Both the position numbers and the translations under genes were made by a program. From Evernia prunastri (lineage: Eukaryota; Ascomycota; Lecanoromycetes; Lecanorales; Parmeliaceae): DNA of 64,000 nt. The DNA lies in contig NKYR01000006.1 in the NCBI GenBank assembly GCA_003184365.1, forward strand, positions 372,001-436,000. Reading direction: 5' to 3'. Positions within the stretch are counted from its first letter, which is position 1. Each line of letters begins with the position of its first letter. The notes beneath the pieces were generated by a model that saw only the letters and a program-made list of their open reading frames with translations, made no database searches and was not told the DNA's origin. Positions 22,324-33,460 of this stretch are shown piece after piece.

Positions 22324-24223
22324 CTATTTCTTCCCGAAAAAGCTCATGATATTGCCTTGCCCAGGTTTTCCACCGGCCTTCTTGCCCTTCGCCCCTGACG
22401 ATGTCATATTGGATATAGGCGTTTCCTGTTTTGGAGAAGGCTCGTCTTCGGAAAAGGACTCCCAGATTGGCTCCTCCTTTGTCACTAGAATGAGACCGCG
22501 TTAACAATTTCCCAATCTGTATCATCTGATTCGTAGTACATACCCAAATAACCCTCCTCGTCTTTGACCGTCTTTTTCTTCATGACCTTCCGTCTACCTC
22601 GCCTGCGCCCTGCGGTTACAATAACAGAGGGTTCAGGGGAAATATCTCTTTGTGATTTGGCACCGTCTACAAGTTCTGGTTCCTGAGAAGTTTGAGGCGC
22701 ACCATCCCCCGTGTCTTCCATTTCTTCATCTGTTGTGCTCCATTAGTCATAGGATCAATACCTTTTCATGCGCTACTCCTCCTACCTTCATCATCCATCA
22801 TTTTCCGAAGCTGTTCTGCCCGCTCAAGTTGTGATTTTGATGTTTCTGGATTCGCACTGTTAGAGGGCACGAAATCCTCCTCCTGCTCATCCTCAGAAGC
22901 ATCCTTCATTGGGTCTATGAGGATCAGTCAGAAAATACAATGAATCTCTAAGCATGGCCGTACCATCTTCTCGTACGCTCTCAGATTCCTACTAGGCTGT
23001 TAGAGATCTCCCCATTGGAACGAAAAGAAGTTGCTTACTGGGGGTGCAGTATCAGGAGCAGCGGATGCACTGGTCTGAATAGCAGCATCATCATGTTTTA
23101 GCTTTGTTTTAGGCTTAGAGAACGATTTGAATATGTCAGAATACTCCCTCTTCACAGCTGATGGCTTGCTGGCTGGCTTCTTCTTAACATCGCTGGGTCG
23201 CTCGGCTTTGACCTCTGGGGCCACCGCGGCTTGGGATAGCGACTGGGCCGGTTCGTCGTTTGACGAAGGTCTATCAAAAGGCTTGGCAGCACTCTTCTGC
23301 ACTCTACTGCCCTGGCTTTCGCTACCTGCTTTCTTGTCTGTCACACCTACAAGGACTGGTGACGCTCCAATGAGTACTCGTCTCCCAGACCTTCGCTACA
23401 AAGCCCATCGTTAGGGAACAGAAGAAGTCACCGAATGAAGAGGTCCTACTTTGACAACGGCATTATAAATGACCCCATATTCCTCTCGACATAGTAATGG
23501 GTCTTCGTTCGCGTATTTCACGGATATCGCTCTGTTGCAGTCTGACAAAATTTGGAGATTCTAACGTAATTAGAATTGTCGATCTGTGTGTATTATTTTG
23601 TTGGCTTACCTGCACGCTACTTGGCCCTAAGCTGTAAATATGTATGGAATCCAGTTGTCTGAGCTTTGCCTTTGCCGCTAGCACCTTTGTCAGCAGCGGA
23701 GGTTTGAACGCCGTAAAGTATCTAGACCGAGCCCACGAATGACGTAGCCAACTTACCTTCAAGGTCCTCTTCTTTTGCCAGGATAATGCTCCTCGTCGGA
23801 ACGGCCTCCTCATGGTCCTCTTGATACGGTATTGAGCTGCTCATGTATGGACTGCTCTGCACGTGCATATCTTCTCCATCCAATTGATGCCCATTGACGC
23901 TGGAATCCTTCGAAATCGTTGGAACGCCATCCAGGAGGTAGGTCGCACTCACTGACCCCGGCTTCTTGGTTGTCTGGGTAGAATAGAACTCGTAGAGCAT
24001 TCTGACAGAGGAAATCAGCCATTTCTTGTGACGGCGTTTAACCTATTCGCACTTCTTCGCTGCATTGCTATGCACTTTGAGTTCTCGACTCAGGGATCGA
24101 TACGATATCTAGCACAGGCATATAAGCAACAACATCAACGGACCGAAGGCTAGAACTTAAACCCACAATCTTTCCATCATTCAATACGCTGGCCGCGAGG
24201 AAGGTTTTGGAATCCGGAGACAT
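22324..24223 (-). CDS. POL32: DNA polymerase delta subunit 3 (Pol32/Cdc27)
   Basis: Non-catalytic subunit that links polymerase delta to PCNA and supports translesion synthesis and break-induced replication. Ten exons: 24223-24167, 24108-24053, 24001-23757, 23677-23621, 23541-23450, 23395-23039, 22988-22964, 22914-22786, 22729-22544 and 22484-22324. They total 1365 nt (454 aa). The N-terminal winged-helix/dimerisation region reads SYRSLSRELKVHSNAAK, MLYEFYSTQ, KKPGSVSATYLL. The middle is acidic/basic and disordered. The C-terminus has KKKTVKDEEGYLV and the PCNA-interacting box QGNIMSFFGKK at the very end. The donor of intron 4 (GTAGCG) is the least certain site. Exon 7 is only 25 nt. It is divergent from RAD18. 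Confidence 0.92.
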
Positions 24224-24533
24224 TCCGCCTAAGGCTCAAGCGGTGGTACACCAGCAGAACCATCGATGCCAGCACATGAATTCACTCAATCCCTCCAGAA
24301 AAGCGTAATGATAAAAAAATTGAGTGTGGACAGTTGTAAGCCAAGGCTGATATGGCTCACTTCGCTTATCTTTACCTGAAATTGAAAATCAATAGACGCG
24401 TCGCGCCAAGTGACGCGGCAACAAAATTTAGATCTGAGCTTTGCTTGGCATTTAGAAACCTTGATCTCGCTCAGGGCAACAGCATATGAGAGCTCAAATT
24501 ATCGGGTCTGCTTCTACGAAGACAGAGGACCTG
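24224..24533. promoter_or_regulatory. Shared POL32-RAD18 promoter with MluI cell-cycle box
   Basis: The two start codons (24223 minus, 24534 plus) are about 310 bp apart. A perfect MCB site ACGCGT, the MBF target, lies at 24396-24401. It is followed directly by CGCGCC and then by TGACGCGGC. MBF drives G1/S transcription of replication and repair genes in yeasts. That it works here is inferred from position and the nature of both genes. Confidence 0.6.
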
Positions 24534-25883
24534 ATGGATAGCTCTTTCGACGTTTCTGACCCATATGATTGGCTACAGACGTCACTATCGCAGCTCGGCC
24601 CTGTTGAACAAGCTTTGCGTTGCCAAGTGTGCAAGGACTTTTTTGATACGCCTATGATTACATCTTGTTCTCATACCTTCTGCTCTCTTTGTATCCGTCG
24701 ATGTCTAACCAGCGATGGATGCTGTCCGGCTTGTCGTGCGCAGGATCAAGCAATCAAATTAAGACTGAACTCATCTGTTCAAGAGCTCGTGGATGCTTTC
24801 AAAGTCGCAAGACCAGTAGTTCTCAAGTTTGGACAACGCCTTAAACCTGCGAAAGAGGGTAGTGGGCAGCCTAAGAAAAGAAAGATAGACGATACGGACG
24901 TGGAAGATGGCGAAGATTGTGACGAGGAATATGTGGCTGACAGGCTTCAACGAAGGAAGACGAGGTCAAGAAATAAAAGGCGTTCAATACCAGATGGAGT
25001 GGAGAATCATGGCTCTGTCTACAATGGAAGGGATGGTGACTTCCAGCCAGGTCGGTCTGCTCGAAGTATAGCATTCTACGCAAACAATACTAAATCTGTC
25101 TTTAGAGGACGGTTTGACTGCGTGTCCGATCTGTGGGGCGAGGATGAAGGAGGAAGCAGTATATCCTCATTTAGATGTACACAACGATGCAACCCCTACA
25201 ACGCCCCCAGCGAGGTAGACACTCCCACGGTTAGTTCGTCGAGAAGCAGACTGACACAGCTTAGGCAATCAACTCATCTCAACGTAGTTGCAATTTCTCG
25301 TCGACCTGCAAACACTATGGAGCGTCTCCCGCAACTCAACTACTCTTTGCTCAAAGATACAGCGCTGCGGAAAAAGCTTTCTGAACTCGGCATACCCAAT
25401 GGAGGTCCTAAAGACCTGCTCATACGGAGGCATACGGAATGGGTCAACCTTGTGAACGCAAACTGCGACTCGTCAAAACCGAAGACGAAGCGTGAGCTGA
25501 TTCACGAACTGGAATCCTGGGACAGAACCCTGGGTCGTCAGATCTTAAGTAGTTGCAACGGGGCTCACAGTGCGTCTTCCGTGATGAGCAAAAATTTCGA
25601 TGGGGTAGCATGGGCCAGCAATCATGGCAACGATTTTCAAAAATTGATCTCTCAAGCCCGACGGAAGGTGAGCCCTAGAGGCGAATCCATCAGTGGCAGT
25701 AACGAGATCCCCGATCTGGCGCTTCATCAGAGTATCAACAACGGATATCTGGCTAGAAGCCCGGATCAAAACCCTGCTGAAAATCTTCACTCCGAAGATG
25801 ACGCTCTTCCTAAAGAAGGCGTGGATTTGCTGCATGATATTCGTTCGCCAGGAAATATCGCGGACCTAGATGTAGGCAATTGA
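24534..25883 (+). CDS. RAD18: Postreplication repair E3 ubiquitin ligase Rad18
   Basis: With Rad6, it mono-ubiquitinates PCNA at stalled forks. Exons are 24534-25050, 25106-25214 and 25265-25883 (414 aa). The ATG at 24534 (MDSSFDVSD) matches the family start; an upstream in-frame ATG at 24486 is less likely. The RING finger follows (CQVCKDFF, CSHTFCSLCIRRC, CPAC, about 27-70). Exon 2 is in a different frame from a continuous open frame and encodes the UBZ-type zinc finger ACPICGARM with the following His and His. The SAP domain is at LPQLNYSLLKDTALRKKL onward. The basic KKRK patch (about 125) may be a nuclear signal. Divergent from POL32; convergent with CHM7. Confidence 0.93.
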   Translation: MDSSFDVSDPYDWLQTSLSQLGPVEQALRCQVCKDFFDTPMITSCSHTFCSLCIRRCLTSDGCCPACRAQDQAIKLRLNSSVQELVDAFKVARPVVLKFGQRLKPAKEGSGQPKKRKIDDTDVEDGEDCDEEYVADRLQRRKTRSRNKRRSIPDGVENHGSVYNGRDGDFQPGRSARSIAFYANNTKSVFRGRFDCVSDLWGEDEGGSSISSFRCTQRCNPYNAPSEVDTPTVSSSRSRLTQLRQSTHLNVVAISRRPANTMERLPQLNYSLLKDTALRKKLSELGIPNGGPKDLLIRRHTEWVNLVNANCDSSKPKTKRELIHELESWDRTLGRQILSSCNGAHSASSVMSKNFDGVAWASNHGNDFQKLISQARRKVSPRGESISGSNEIPDLALHQSINNGYLARSPDQNPAENLHSEDDALPKEGVDLLHDIRSPGNIADLDVGN

Positions 25884-26042
25884 GCCTCGTGTCCGGACTA
25901 CTTGTAGTCGAATAGAGACCAATCTTGAAACAAGGGTCATCTTCAAGCGAGGCAGTGACTACCGAGTAGGTCTTTGGTACAGCTAGAAAATGTGTAAATG
26001 GCTGAACCAACAGAGGGGTGCTGCTTCGTGACCTAAACATCT

Positions 26043-26064
26043 TGCATTCTTCAAGAAGAATGCA
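26043..26064. promoter_or_regulatory. Perfect palindrome between convergent genes, heat-shock-element-like
   Basis: TGCATTCTTC (26043-26052), AA, then its exact reverse complement (26055-26064). It contains TTC-nn-GAA spacing. It lies between the RAD18 and CHM7 stops, so a transcript-end hairpin is as likely as a heat-shock factor site. Confidence 0.45.
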
Positions 26065-26113
26065 GTATCCGTTGCGGGCTCCTGATTAAGCCTTCTCCGC
26101 TGTGGCTCGATAA

Positions 26114-27707
26114 TTATCCAGCGACGGGCTTTTCAAACAGCGATCCTTTTCCTATTGGAGAGTCTGAGGCTCTGTCGTCAGACGATTCCTGTCCAGGGCC
26201 GTCTTTACGTTCTTGCTGGGTTTCCCCGGTTTTTGGGACCGCGACAATACTGGCGAGCCTTCCCTGCGTCTGGCGCGCTCGTTCCTCTTCTTCCCTTGCG
26301 TTAGCTTGCCTTTCCAGGCTTTTGAATTCTTCATCCACAGCACTTTCATCGATGAAGCTGTCCCCTTGGGCACCGCTTCCGATTAGGCCACCTACTTCAT
26401 CGACCTTGCCCATTTCCTCCCTAAGACCTTCAATGACGTTCTCCACCTTGTCAATGTTGCCCACTTGTGCATGCAGATTACGAAGCACCCCTGTACTTGC
26501 TTCCATGACGTGAACAATGGCGACCTGGTCTACTGCTTGCTCGATCTTGCTATATATTTCTTCCAGTTGGGCTAGTGTTTCTGATCTCTGCATCAGGGTG
26601 GTTTCGCTCAATTTTTTGGATCGAAGTGCAGCCAACGCAGAAGTTCGGCTCTTATTGTTGATCGCCTTCTGTGCAATTTCTGACAAACTCGAAATACGTG
26701 TTGAGAGCATAGCGACCTGCAGGTTGATATCGGTAATGAGCATCTTTAAAGAAGCTATTGTTTTGTCGTGAGTCGATAGCGTGGACGAAGTATCACCAGC
26801 AGCCTTGAATTTGACGGTCTAACAGCCAACTTAGATTGCACGCTCTCCGGATGCGACTAGCTTACCTCAGCGTCATAGATTATTCTTGATTTGTCTCGCG
26901 CCAAATATATAAGGATGAGGTGGAGATCACTCTCGGTCAATCCGTTATGCGACTTCAGGATTGTGGCAGCCTTGATCCTGAACCTGGACATCGGATATAT
27001 GCGATCGATCTGATTTTGACTCCACATCTCGTTGACGATTTTGCTCGCGGCTTCCTGTACCAGAGGTAAACAAAGTTTTCATGGTTATTGTAGCTGCCAC
27101 ATACTTCGACATTCGGGAGTATGACAAAGCTGGCTGTCGGCAGTACTCCTGTTCTTGTAGACGGATTCAAAAGTCCAAGTTGTTTTAGTCCCCAGGAAAA
27201 GAGCCACCACGGTTGAAAGGTCCAGTCACGACTGTGTATGAACTGCGGTGTAGTAACGAATTCTTGGTAGGGGATCATGATCCGCTGCAAGACCGCTTCA
27301 TCCTGTCGATCGAGTAACTAAGCTTTATTTCCGCTGGAACTATGGCTAGAGATTTGTACTACCTACTATGACAGTTTTGATGGCCAACGGTCTTCCCCAT
27401 TCTTTGGTTTCCAAAGACCGTAGTAGGTTTTCTCCGGTCCTCACAGACAACATATTCCGGTCTGTACCATCGGATGGTAGCAAGCCAGCCCGAGCAGCTT
27501 TGGTCAACGCGTCTATCCAAGCGGTCGTATTTGCTGCAAATCCATCGGGGTTAGAGTAGCGTTGAAGGGTGAAGTCAGAGTAAAGCGATGGCAAACGTGC
27601 TCTAAAGCCCCAGTCAGCACACCACTAATTTCATCCTTAGCGGACTGTCTGATTGACTTTCGAAACTGCTCTCCATGCTCGAAGATGAAACTCAGAGGTT
27701 CACTCAT
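26114..27707 (-). CDS. CHM7: ESCRT-III-like protein Chm7/CHMP7 (Snf7 family)
   Basis: Acts with ESCRT-III in nuclear-envelope and nuclear-pore surveillance. Exons are 27707-27658, 27601-27367, 27302-27105, 27054-26866 and 26818-26114 (458 aa, phases consistent). The N-terminal half is the winged-helix-like region typical of CHMP7: ARLPSLYSDF, NPDGFAANT, then RDWTFQPWWLFSWGL. The C-terminal half is a Snf7 helical core rich in coiled coil (about 225-400), from TVKFKAAGDTSS to EEFKSLERQA. The acidic/Ser tail follows. The ATG at 27707 (MSEPLSFIFEHGEQF) is preferred; the longer frame starts at a GTG and has a stop just before. It is convergent with RAD18. Confidence 0.9.
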
Positions 27708-28197
27708 GCTGAGCTGCTCAACAAAGCGGTCAATAAACGGCACCTTCTTCTAATGCTAGCATCTCCTCAACCACTGCGGGCTTTGAAGATTGATTACTGA
27801 AAGATATTAAAGGAGGTCAGCCAGTCCTTGGATTTGCCACGCTACTCAAGGCGGCTGCGGCTAACAACAGAAACCTTCAATTTCCAAACTCAAAGCAACA
27901 TCTATCTGTGTTAGGGAGCCATGCTCTTTCCGTGAACGCATTGAACTTTGCTTGTCTAAGTTGTCTCATGACTACGTATTGATGCAAGCGGATGGAGGTT
28001 TCAATCTGGGGAGGCTGTCGGCATGTTTAGTGGAACCACACCACAAGCAAAATGATCTAGCCCTTGGATAGAATGAGATCATGTTTCATGCCCTACTTCT
28101 TCGGTGTCTTTCATTTCCGCCAGTACAAGGAACTTCACAGGACCTATTATTGGCCCCCTAAGCCGAAGGAGGCAGAAGAGATTGGGAGTCTACACTT
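27708..28197. promoter_or_regulatory. Divergent promoter CHM7-TRS85
   Basis: About 490 bp between divergent ATGs. No gene is visible. I recognise no specific site. Confidence 0.5.
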
Positions 28198-30605
28198 ATG
28201 ACACCTTCAGAGAATGAGATTGGGAGCCCTGGTGGATTTTCCGAACGCCCACAACTTGAGTTTGCGTTGACATCTTCAAGAGAATCTACATCAAGCGATC
28301 TGCCTGATATCGTAGCTTCAAATTCTTCGCCTTACCTAAGTACTGGAAAATCCTTGTCTAGTTCAGAGTCTCGCCTACCCTTGACTTCGGGTCCCTCTTC
28401 ATCGTCCAAGTCCAGGTCACCATCTAAGCTGCGATCACAAAGCCATGAGCGCTCGTCTGTCGGCAGCCGAGGGTCATCGCCATCGACTTCCGCATATGTT
28501 CCTGACGAAGCACACAGACAGATTATTGTGAGATCTTTTGCGCCTCGGGTAGCTGTCTTCTCATCAACAGACACCGAGGACTTCATCAGGGAAAAGGGTT
28601 TCAAAGATGGGCTATACAGTCTGCTCAGACCGTACGGAGAACGTCTGCATGGAAAAGTTGTTATACGAGATAGCGTTGGGGGTAGTAAAGGGTGGGATGA
28701 CTTCGGCATTAAATTCATGGACTCTCAAGCACTTCAGAAGGATAGTACAAATCGTGCAGGTATTGATATAATGGATCAAAATATTCGGGATCTGGTCAAC
28801 AGTCCCCAGCACGTCTCTGTACACACCGGATCCTCGTACGGTAACGAGAGTGGGACATACATTGATAGGGTAATCGATCACTGCCTTCGATCCGGGAGCG
28901 CTGTCTCGGAAAACCATGGTAACCCTTATCCTGGATGTGAGAGCTCGTCGTACCTTCCACGAAGTGGGATTTCCCCGTTGTACCCGGTTTATCTACGCAA
29001 ATTACTTTCAAGCGCACCAATTGTGCCGTACGAGACATTCTCGCATCCTGTCGCTTGCCTAATTGCTGTCAGCTCGCACCATCCTGCTCCAATTGAGGCC
29101 TTGCGCAAGCTATATTCAGACACCGGTCGCGGAAGCAAAACAATACCTGCATGGATGGGCACGGAGTACTTACGGTACTATGTCCTCATTCATGATGAGG
29201 AGAACGACGACATTACCAAATCAACCGGTCTTTTTGACCTCATGAAAAGGCACTTTGGCCTCCACTGCCACTTGCTTAGACTTAGACGGTCTCAATGCGT
29301 CCTAACCGATGATGATAGCACCAGAGTTCCTCCGTGTGAATGGCTTTCGGCAGAAGAGGAAGTGGAAAAGCTTTGGACGGAAGGTAGGTTCGATTGTATA
29401 GTTCCTAATTTATGAACTCGGGACTGATGTCTGAAGATTATGCCGATGATGTCGAGCACTCGGAGAAGTACATTCTCGAATCGGATCTCGCCGCTATCAA
29501 GAGTCTTCTTCGCGAGATGGTGACTCAATCCATCGTGCCATTCATGGAAAGCAGGGTTATGACATGGAATGACCAAGTTGCTTCCAGACGCCGTGGTATC
29601 AGTGGTCGCTTTATGTCATTGTCTAAACGCTGGACGGGTTTTGGCGCCGCTAAGAGTACGACACCCGGCCTTACGGGTGTTTCGACTCCCTCGGGAAGCA
29701 ACTACGACTATCAGCGCGGCTTTTACCCACCGGAAACCCCCGAATCGACCATGCGTCAATTGGGTGATTACGCTTTCATGCTCAGAGATTGGAAGTTGGC
29801 TTACAGCACATACGATTTCTTGCGAGCAGATTTCGGCCACGACAAAGCTTGGAGCTACCACGCCGCAGCAAATGAGATGGCTGCGATCACCTCTCTGCTA
29901 ATTCCACACGCGTTCCATTCAAAGTCTAGATCGGAATCACTCGATCAAATGCTCGAGACTGCTGCTTACTCTTATCTCACAAGATGCTCCATGCCCTTTA
30001 ATGTTAATCGATGTCTCACAATTGCGATGGAGCTACTCAAAAATCGTGGCCCAATCGCAGCGGACGATGCCGCTAGGTGGGGAGGGAAGCTGCTTGACCT
30101 TGGTGTCCTGACTCCTAGCGCGCAAGCGTTGACCACAGAACGCATTGCAGAATGCTATATGTCTCGAACAAGGGCGCCGTTGGCTGCTGCGGGCATTCGT
30201 CAACGACAGGCTGCGTTGTGGAACGTCTTGGGGTCAGATTCTTGGCTCAGGCTGGACAGGCCAGACCAGGCTCAAGTCCGTCTACGCGAAGCAAGCGCAC
30301 TGTACTTTCCTGACAGTCAAGGCAGTGCTAGACTTCCATTTCCGAGCATGCAGGGTTTATGGCACAGACTAAGCTTAGCCCTGAGAGATGCAGGTAGCGA
30401 CTATCACGCTGTTCTGATTGACGCGAGCGTGGCTCAGAATAACACGGTATCGGATATCACTGATGAAGAAGAGCAGCTCAACGCATTCATTCATCCGAGC
30501 ATTCCAAGCTTTACTGACTCGGAGGGATTTACACCTCAACACGCCGGCCCTACTCAACCCGCAAACTTTGACCACCCACAGCTATATGATGCTGGCATTG
30601 AATGA
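28198..30605 (+). CDS. TRS85: TRAPPIII subunit Trs85/TRAPPC8
   Basis: Specificity subunit of the TRAPPIII Rab1/Ypt1 exchange factor, acting in autophagosome formation and ER-Golgi traffic. Exons are 28198-29383 and 29437-30605 (784 aa). The 53-nt intron removes a stop and joins EKLWTE to DYADDVEH. The first ~100 residues are Ser-rich and disordered. The conserved N-terminal block includes VRSFAPRVAVFSS, YPVYLRKLLSSAPIVPYETF and HPVACLIAVSS. The second exon holds the alpha-solenoid part (MRQLGDYAFMLRDWKLAYSTY, RCLTIAMELLKNRG). The length fits fungal Trs85. It is divergent from CHM7. Confidence 0.92.
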
Positions 30606-30949
30606 ACGACTTCACGTGGATATGTTGGTAACGATTCTTGTATATTAGAAGCGCACGCGAGCAAAATCGAGCGCAGCATCGTGTTTACCTCAATATAGAG
30701 AATCAGGGGTTTTTATTCTTCTGACTTCGCAACCATACTTGAATCTAAGACCTGAAGCCCTATCGACGAACAGTCACGCCAATATCTCAGGTAGTCTCAG
30801 CTTGGCCCCACGGTCCTCGAGGCGAGCCTGGGTAAGAAAGCCTAGACTACATTAACCGATACCTTACGGGCGAGGCCTAGAATGGGGACAACGTACTGAG
30901 ACAGTACCTTATTAAGACGATGAGTCTCTTAATACCGTAGCTTAACAGA
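30606..30949. other. TRS85 3' flank of normal composition
   Basis: No gene. G+C content is normal until about 30,950, where the A+T-rich block starts. Confidence 0.6.
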
Positions 30950-32904
30950 CTCGCTATTTTATAACGATATTATAACAAAAAAAATTAGTATATTGTTAAT
31001 TTTGAAATATTCGATAATAGACTAAATCGTAATTAATTATAATACGATTATAAAATAGTATCGTTAGAATTTAAAAAATCGTTATTATCTAAAAATCGCT
31101 TAGATATTATTATACGCTATCAAAATCTCATTTCGCTAAGTTCATTTTCACGATAATAATTCGACGTTTAAATTAATAGATTTTATATATAGCGATTTTA
31201 TTATATCTTATATATAACTTAATTTAAGTATTTTATATATTTATTATTGATAGATTATAAGTTTAAATCGTAGAATATTCTTTTAATAATATTAGATCTC
31301 TCTTTAAATCGTTTATTGTGTTAAAAAGATAGATATATAAAATATTTGAATTAAGTTGTGTAACTCTCTAAGAAGATCGCTATATACAAAATCTATCAAG
31401 TTCGAACGTCGAATTACTATCGTGAAAACGAACTTAGAATTTTGATACTCTCACACGATTATCTTAGAAAATCAAAAAATCGAAAACGATAAAGACATTT
31501 CATAATACAGATTTTCATTTTAAGTTATTACTTAATTTTTTCACTTTTTGTCAAAAAACGATTTTTTGAAGATTTATTTTTTATCTTATTAAGTGTATAT
31601 TAAAATTTTATTAAAATATAATCGAAGATTATATAAAAAGTATTAACATCTATCTTGAAAAATAAATAATTGTTAAATTACTTAATAAAGTTAAGTTCGA
31701 TTAATATTTTAAAATAATAAGTAATTAGAGATATAATATCTTAAAGAAATAATGTGATAAGATATAAATGTCTCGAAGATGCTTTAAAAAAAATGTGATA
31801 ATAAGCTATTTGAAGATAAGAGATCGATTATAAAATTTTAATATACTTTAAGACTTTAAGATTAAGAGTAGTTTTTATAAAATTGTCGTTAGTACAATAG
31901 TAAATTTATCGCATTGCGAAATACTTCAAATTTATCTTTAATTAGCGAGCTTATCGATTATTTACTTATTGATAAAAATGTACTCGAAAATTATTATCTT
32001 ATCGACGATTTTCTTTCGATAAAAGTAATTATCGATTTCAATATATTTAATACGCTCGTAAGAATAAGAATTCTTAATTAGCGTAATAAGGCTTTAATTG
32101 TTTTTAGAGCGTTACTATTAGATCGTAGAAACGTCAAAAAACTTCGTAATTAAATAACTTTCTTAATAATCTAAGTTTATTTAATATATTCGACTTTATA
32201 AATCGAAAAAGCGACGATAACTTATCGTTTAAAAGATTAGTTAATAATCTTATTATTAATATTAAATATATAATTAGAGATAGAACGACGCGTAGCAATA
32301 TTATTAGCTTAGTCGAAATCGATATAATTTATTAAATTAAAAAAAAAAATTTGAAAAGTAAGTTGAAAGTTAATAATACTCTTTAGACATTAAAAAATAC
32401 GCTTTATTATATTTTAATATCATTTAATAGAATTATAAGCGTATCGATTAATAATAGAGATAGCGTAAATTAGATTTAATCGAATATTTAATATAACGTA
32501 TATTAGAAAGTCGACGATAGATTAATAGCGTAGTTTATTCTTAAGCGTGACTTCGAATTTATTCTTTATAAAACTCAACTTAATCGAGATTTTAATTAAA
32601 ATAATAATCGATTTAAATTTTTATATGTTATTGTCTCGAAGAATTCGTTTAATATAATCGACTTATTCTAGATAAATCGTTCTATTAACACGATCGCGAA
32701 TAATAATTATTCTTAAGTAATAGACGTAAAATTCTAAATTCTTTATGTGAAATTTAACGTTAAGCGTATTCTTAACACGCTAAATATTCGTATGATTAAA
32801 ATTAATAATCAAAATATTATTAATATAGAGAATTATAATAATATTAATTCGAGAGTCGTTAAACACGCTATAATCGATATTAATAAGTATAAAATCTTAA
32901 TTCT
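30950..32904. repeat. A+T-rich, RIP-like degenerate repeat block
   Basis: About 1.95 kb of extreme A+T content (roughly four fifths by eye) with stops in all frames, bounded by normal sequence on the left and by unmutated LINE sequence on the right. CpG survives as TCG/CGA words (ATCGAT, TTCGAT), while CA/TG dinucleotides are scarce. The block contains a long internal inverted repeat. This fits an old transposon mutated by RIP; its family cannot be read any more. Confidence 0.75.
31133..31440. repeat. Long degenerate inverted repeat in the A+T-rich block
   Basis: Positions about 31133-31250 are the reverse complement of about 31325-31440, for example TTTTCACGATA and TAATTCGACGTT against their complements. 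Most differences are C/T or G/A, with the left arm the more A+T-rich. The arms are about 115 bp with a 75-bp spacer. Confidence 0.65.
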
Positions 32905-33459
32905 CGCCACGAAAGAGGGCAACGAGCGAATCGCCCGGTACTTCCAGGGTAGCAGAGGCAGGAAAAGGAAACGAGGGCCTACACCTACGGTGACGAAAGA
33001 GGCCTGGGCTCTTAAAGCCCTGAAAGAAAAAAGCTGGGACCTAGCGGCCACCAGCACAAGAAGAAAGAAGAATTGGGTTAATCCATATAGGGACGTCGAG
33101 GAATATCAGAGCATTGACGTAATTGGACGGAAAATACAAGACTGGTTCCGAGAACGGAGATCCAAGAAATGGGAAAAATATCAACGAAGAATTCCTATCG
33201 CAACGAGAACCCCTGCCCAGGCAGGGAACTTATATGACGGCAGGTTCGACCACCACAAGATGCTGAGGAAGGCTGAGAGCTCGGTCGCTGTCCAAATGAG
33301 AAGCGGCAAAATCGGGCTTAACGCATTCCTCAACAGGATAAGGGTTCCAGGTATCGACCCCGACTGCAGGTGCGGATGGAGAAGACAAGATGTCAAGCAT
33401 ATCCTCCTCTTCTGTCCGAGATCGCGGGAGGATAAACCACGGCTACTTGCGGAGGCGGG
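32905..33459 (+). mobile_element. LINE (Tad-like) reverse-transcriptase ORF, C-terminal fragment, copy A
   Basis: The frame encodes the end of a non-LTR ORF2 protein: a basic segment (WFRERRSKKWEKYQRR), an Arg/Lys-rich helical part, and the zinc-binding motif CRCGWRRQDVKHILLFC (C-x1-C-x8-H-x4-C) typical after the RNase H domain. A 305-nt part (33155-33459) recurs at 34447-34751, apparently identical. It stops at the N at 33460. The open frame runs on upstream into A+T-rich DNA (to 32747), but that part is not credible coding. Confidence 0.75.
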
Positions 33460-33460
33460 N
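33460..33460. other. Single ambiguous base at a LINE-LINE junction
   Basis: An N separates plus-strand ORF2 sequence from minus-strand ORF1 sequence. It is probably a collapsed assembly gap rather than one unread base. Confidence 0.7.

Noticed and set aside
24486..24533. Upstream ATG extension of RAD18
   Set aside because: The family begins at MDSSFD-like sequence just before the RING; the 16 extra residues look unrelated.
25051..25264. Continuous open frame through RAD18 exon 2
   Set aside because: The open frame destroys the UBZ zinc finger; the alternative frame between two good introns encodes CPICGARM with the paired His.
32747..32904. N-terminal part of an open frame that runs from A+T-rich DNA into the LINE ORF2 fragment
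   Set aside because: The translation is dominated by Ile, Asn and Lys from A+T-rich sequence and has no reverse-transcriptase features; only the part after about 32905 is credible.
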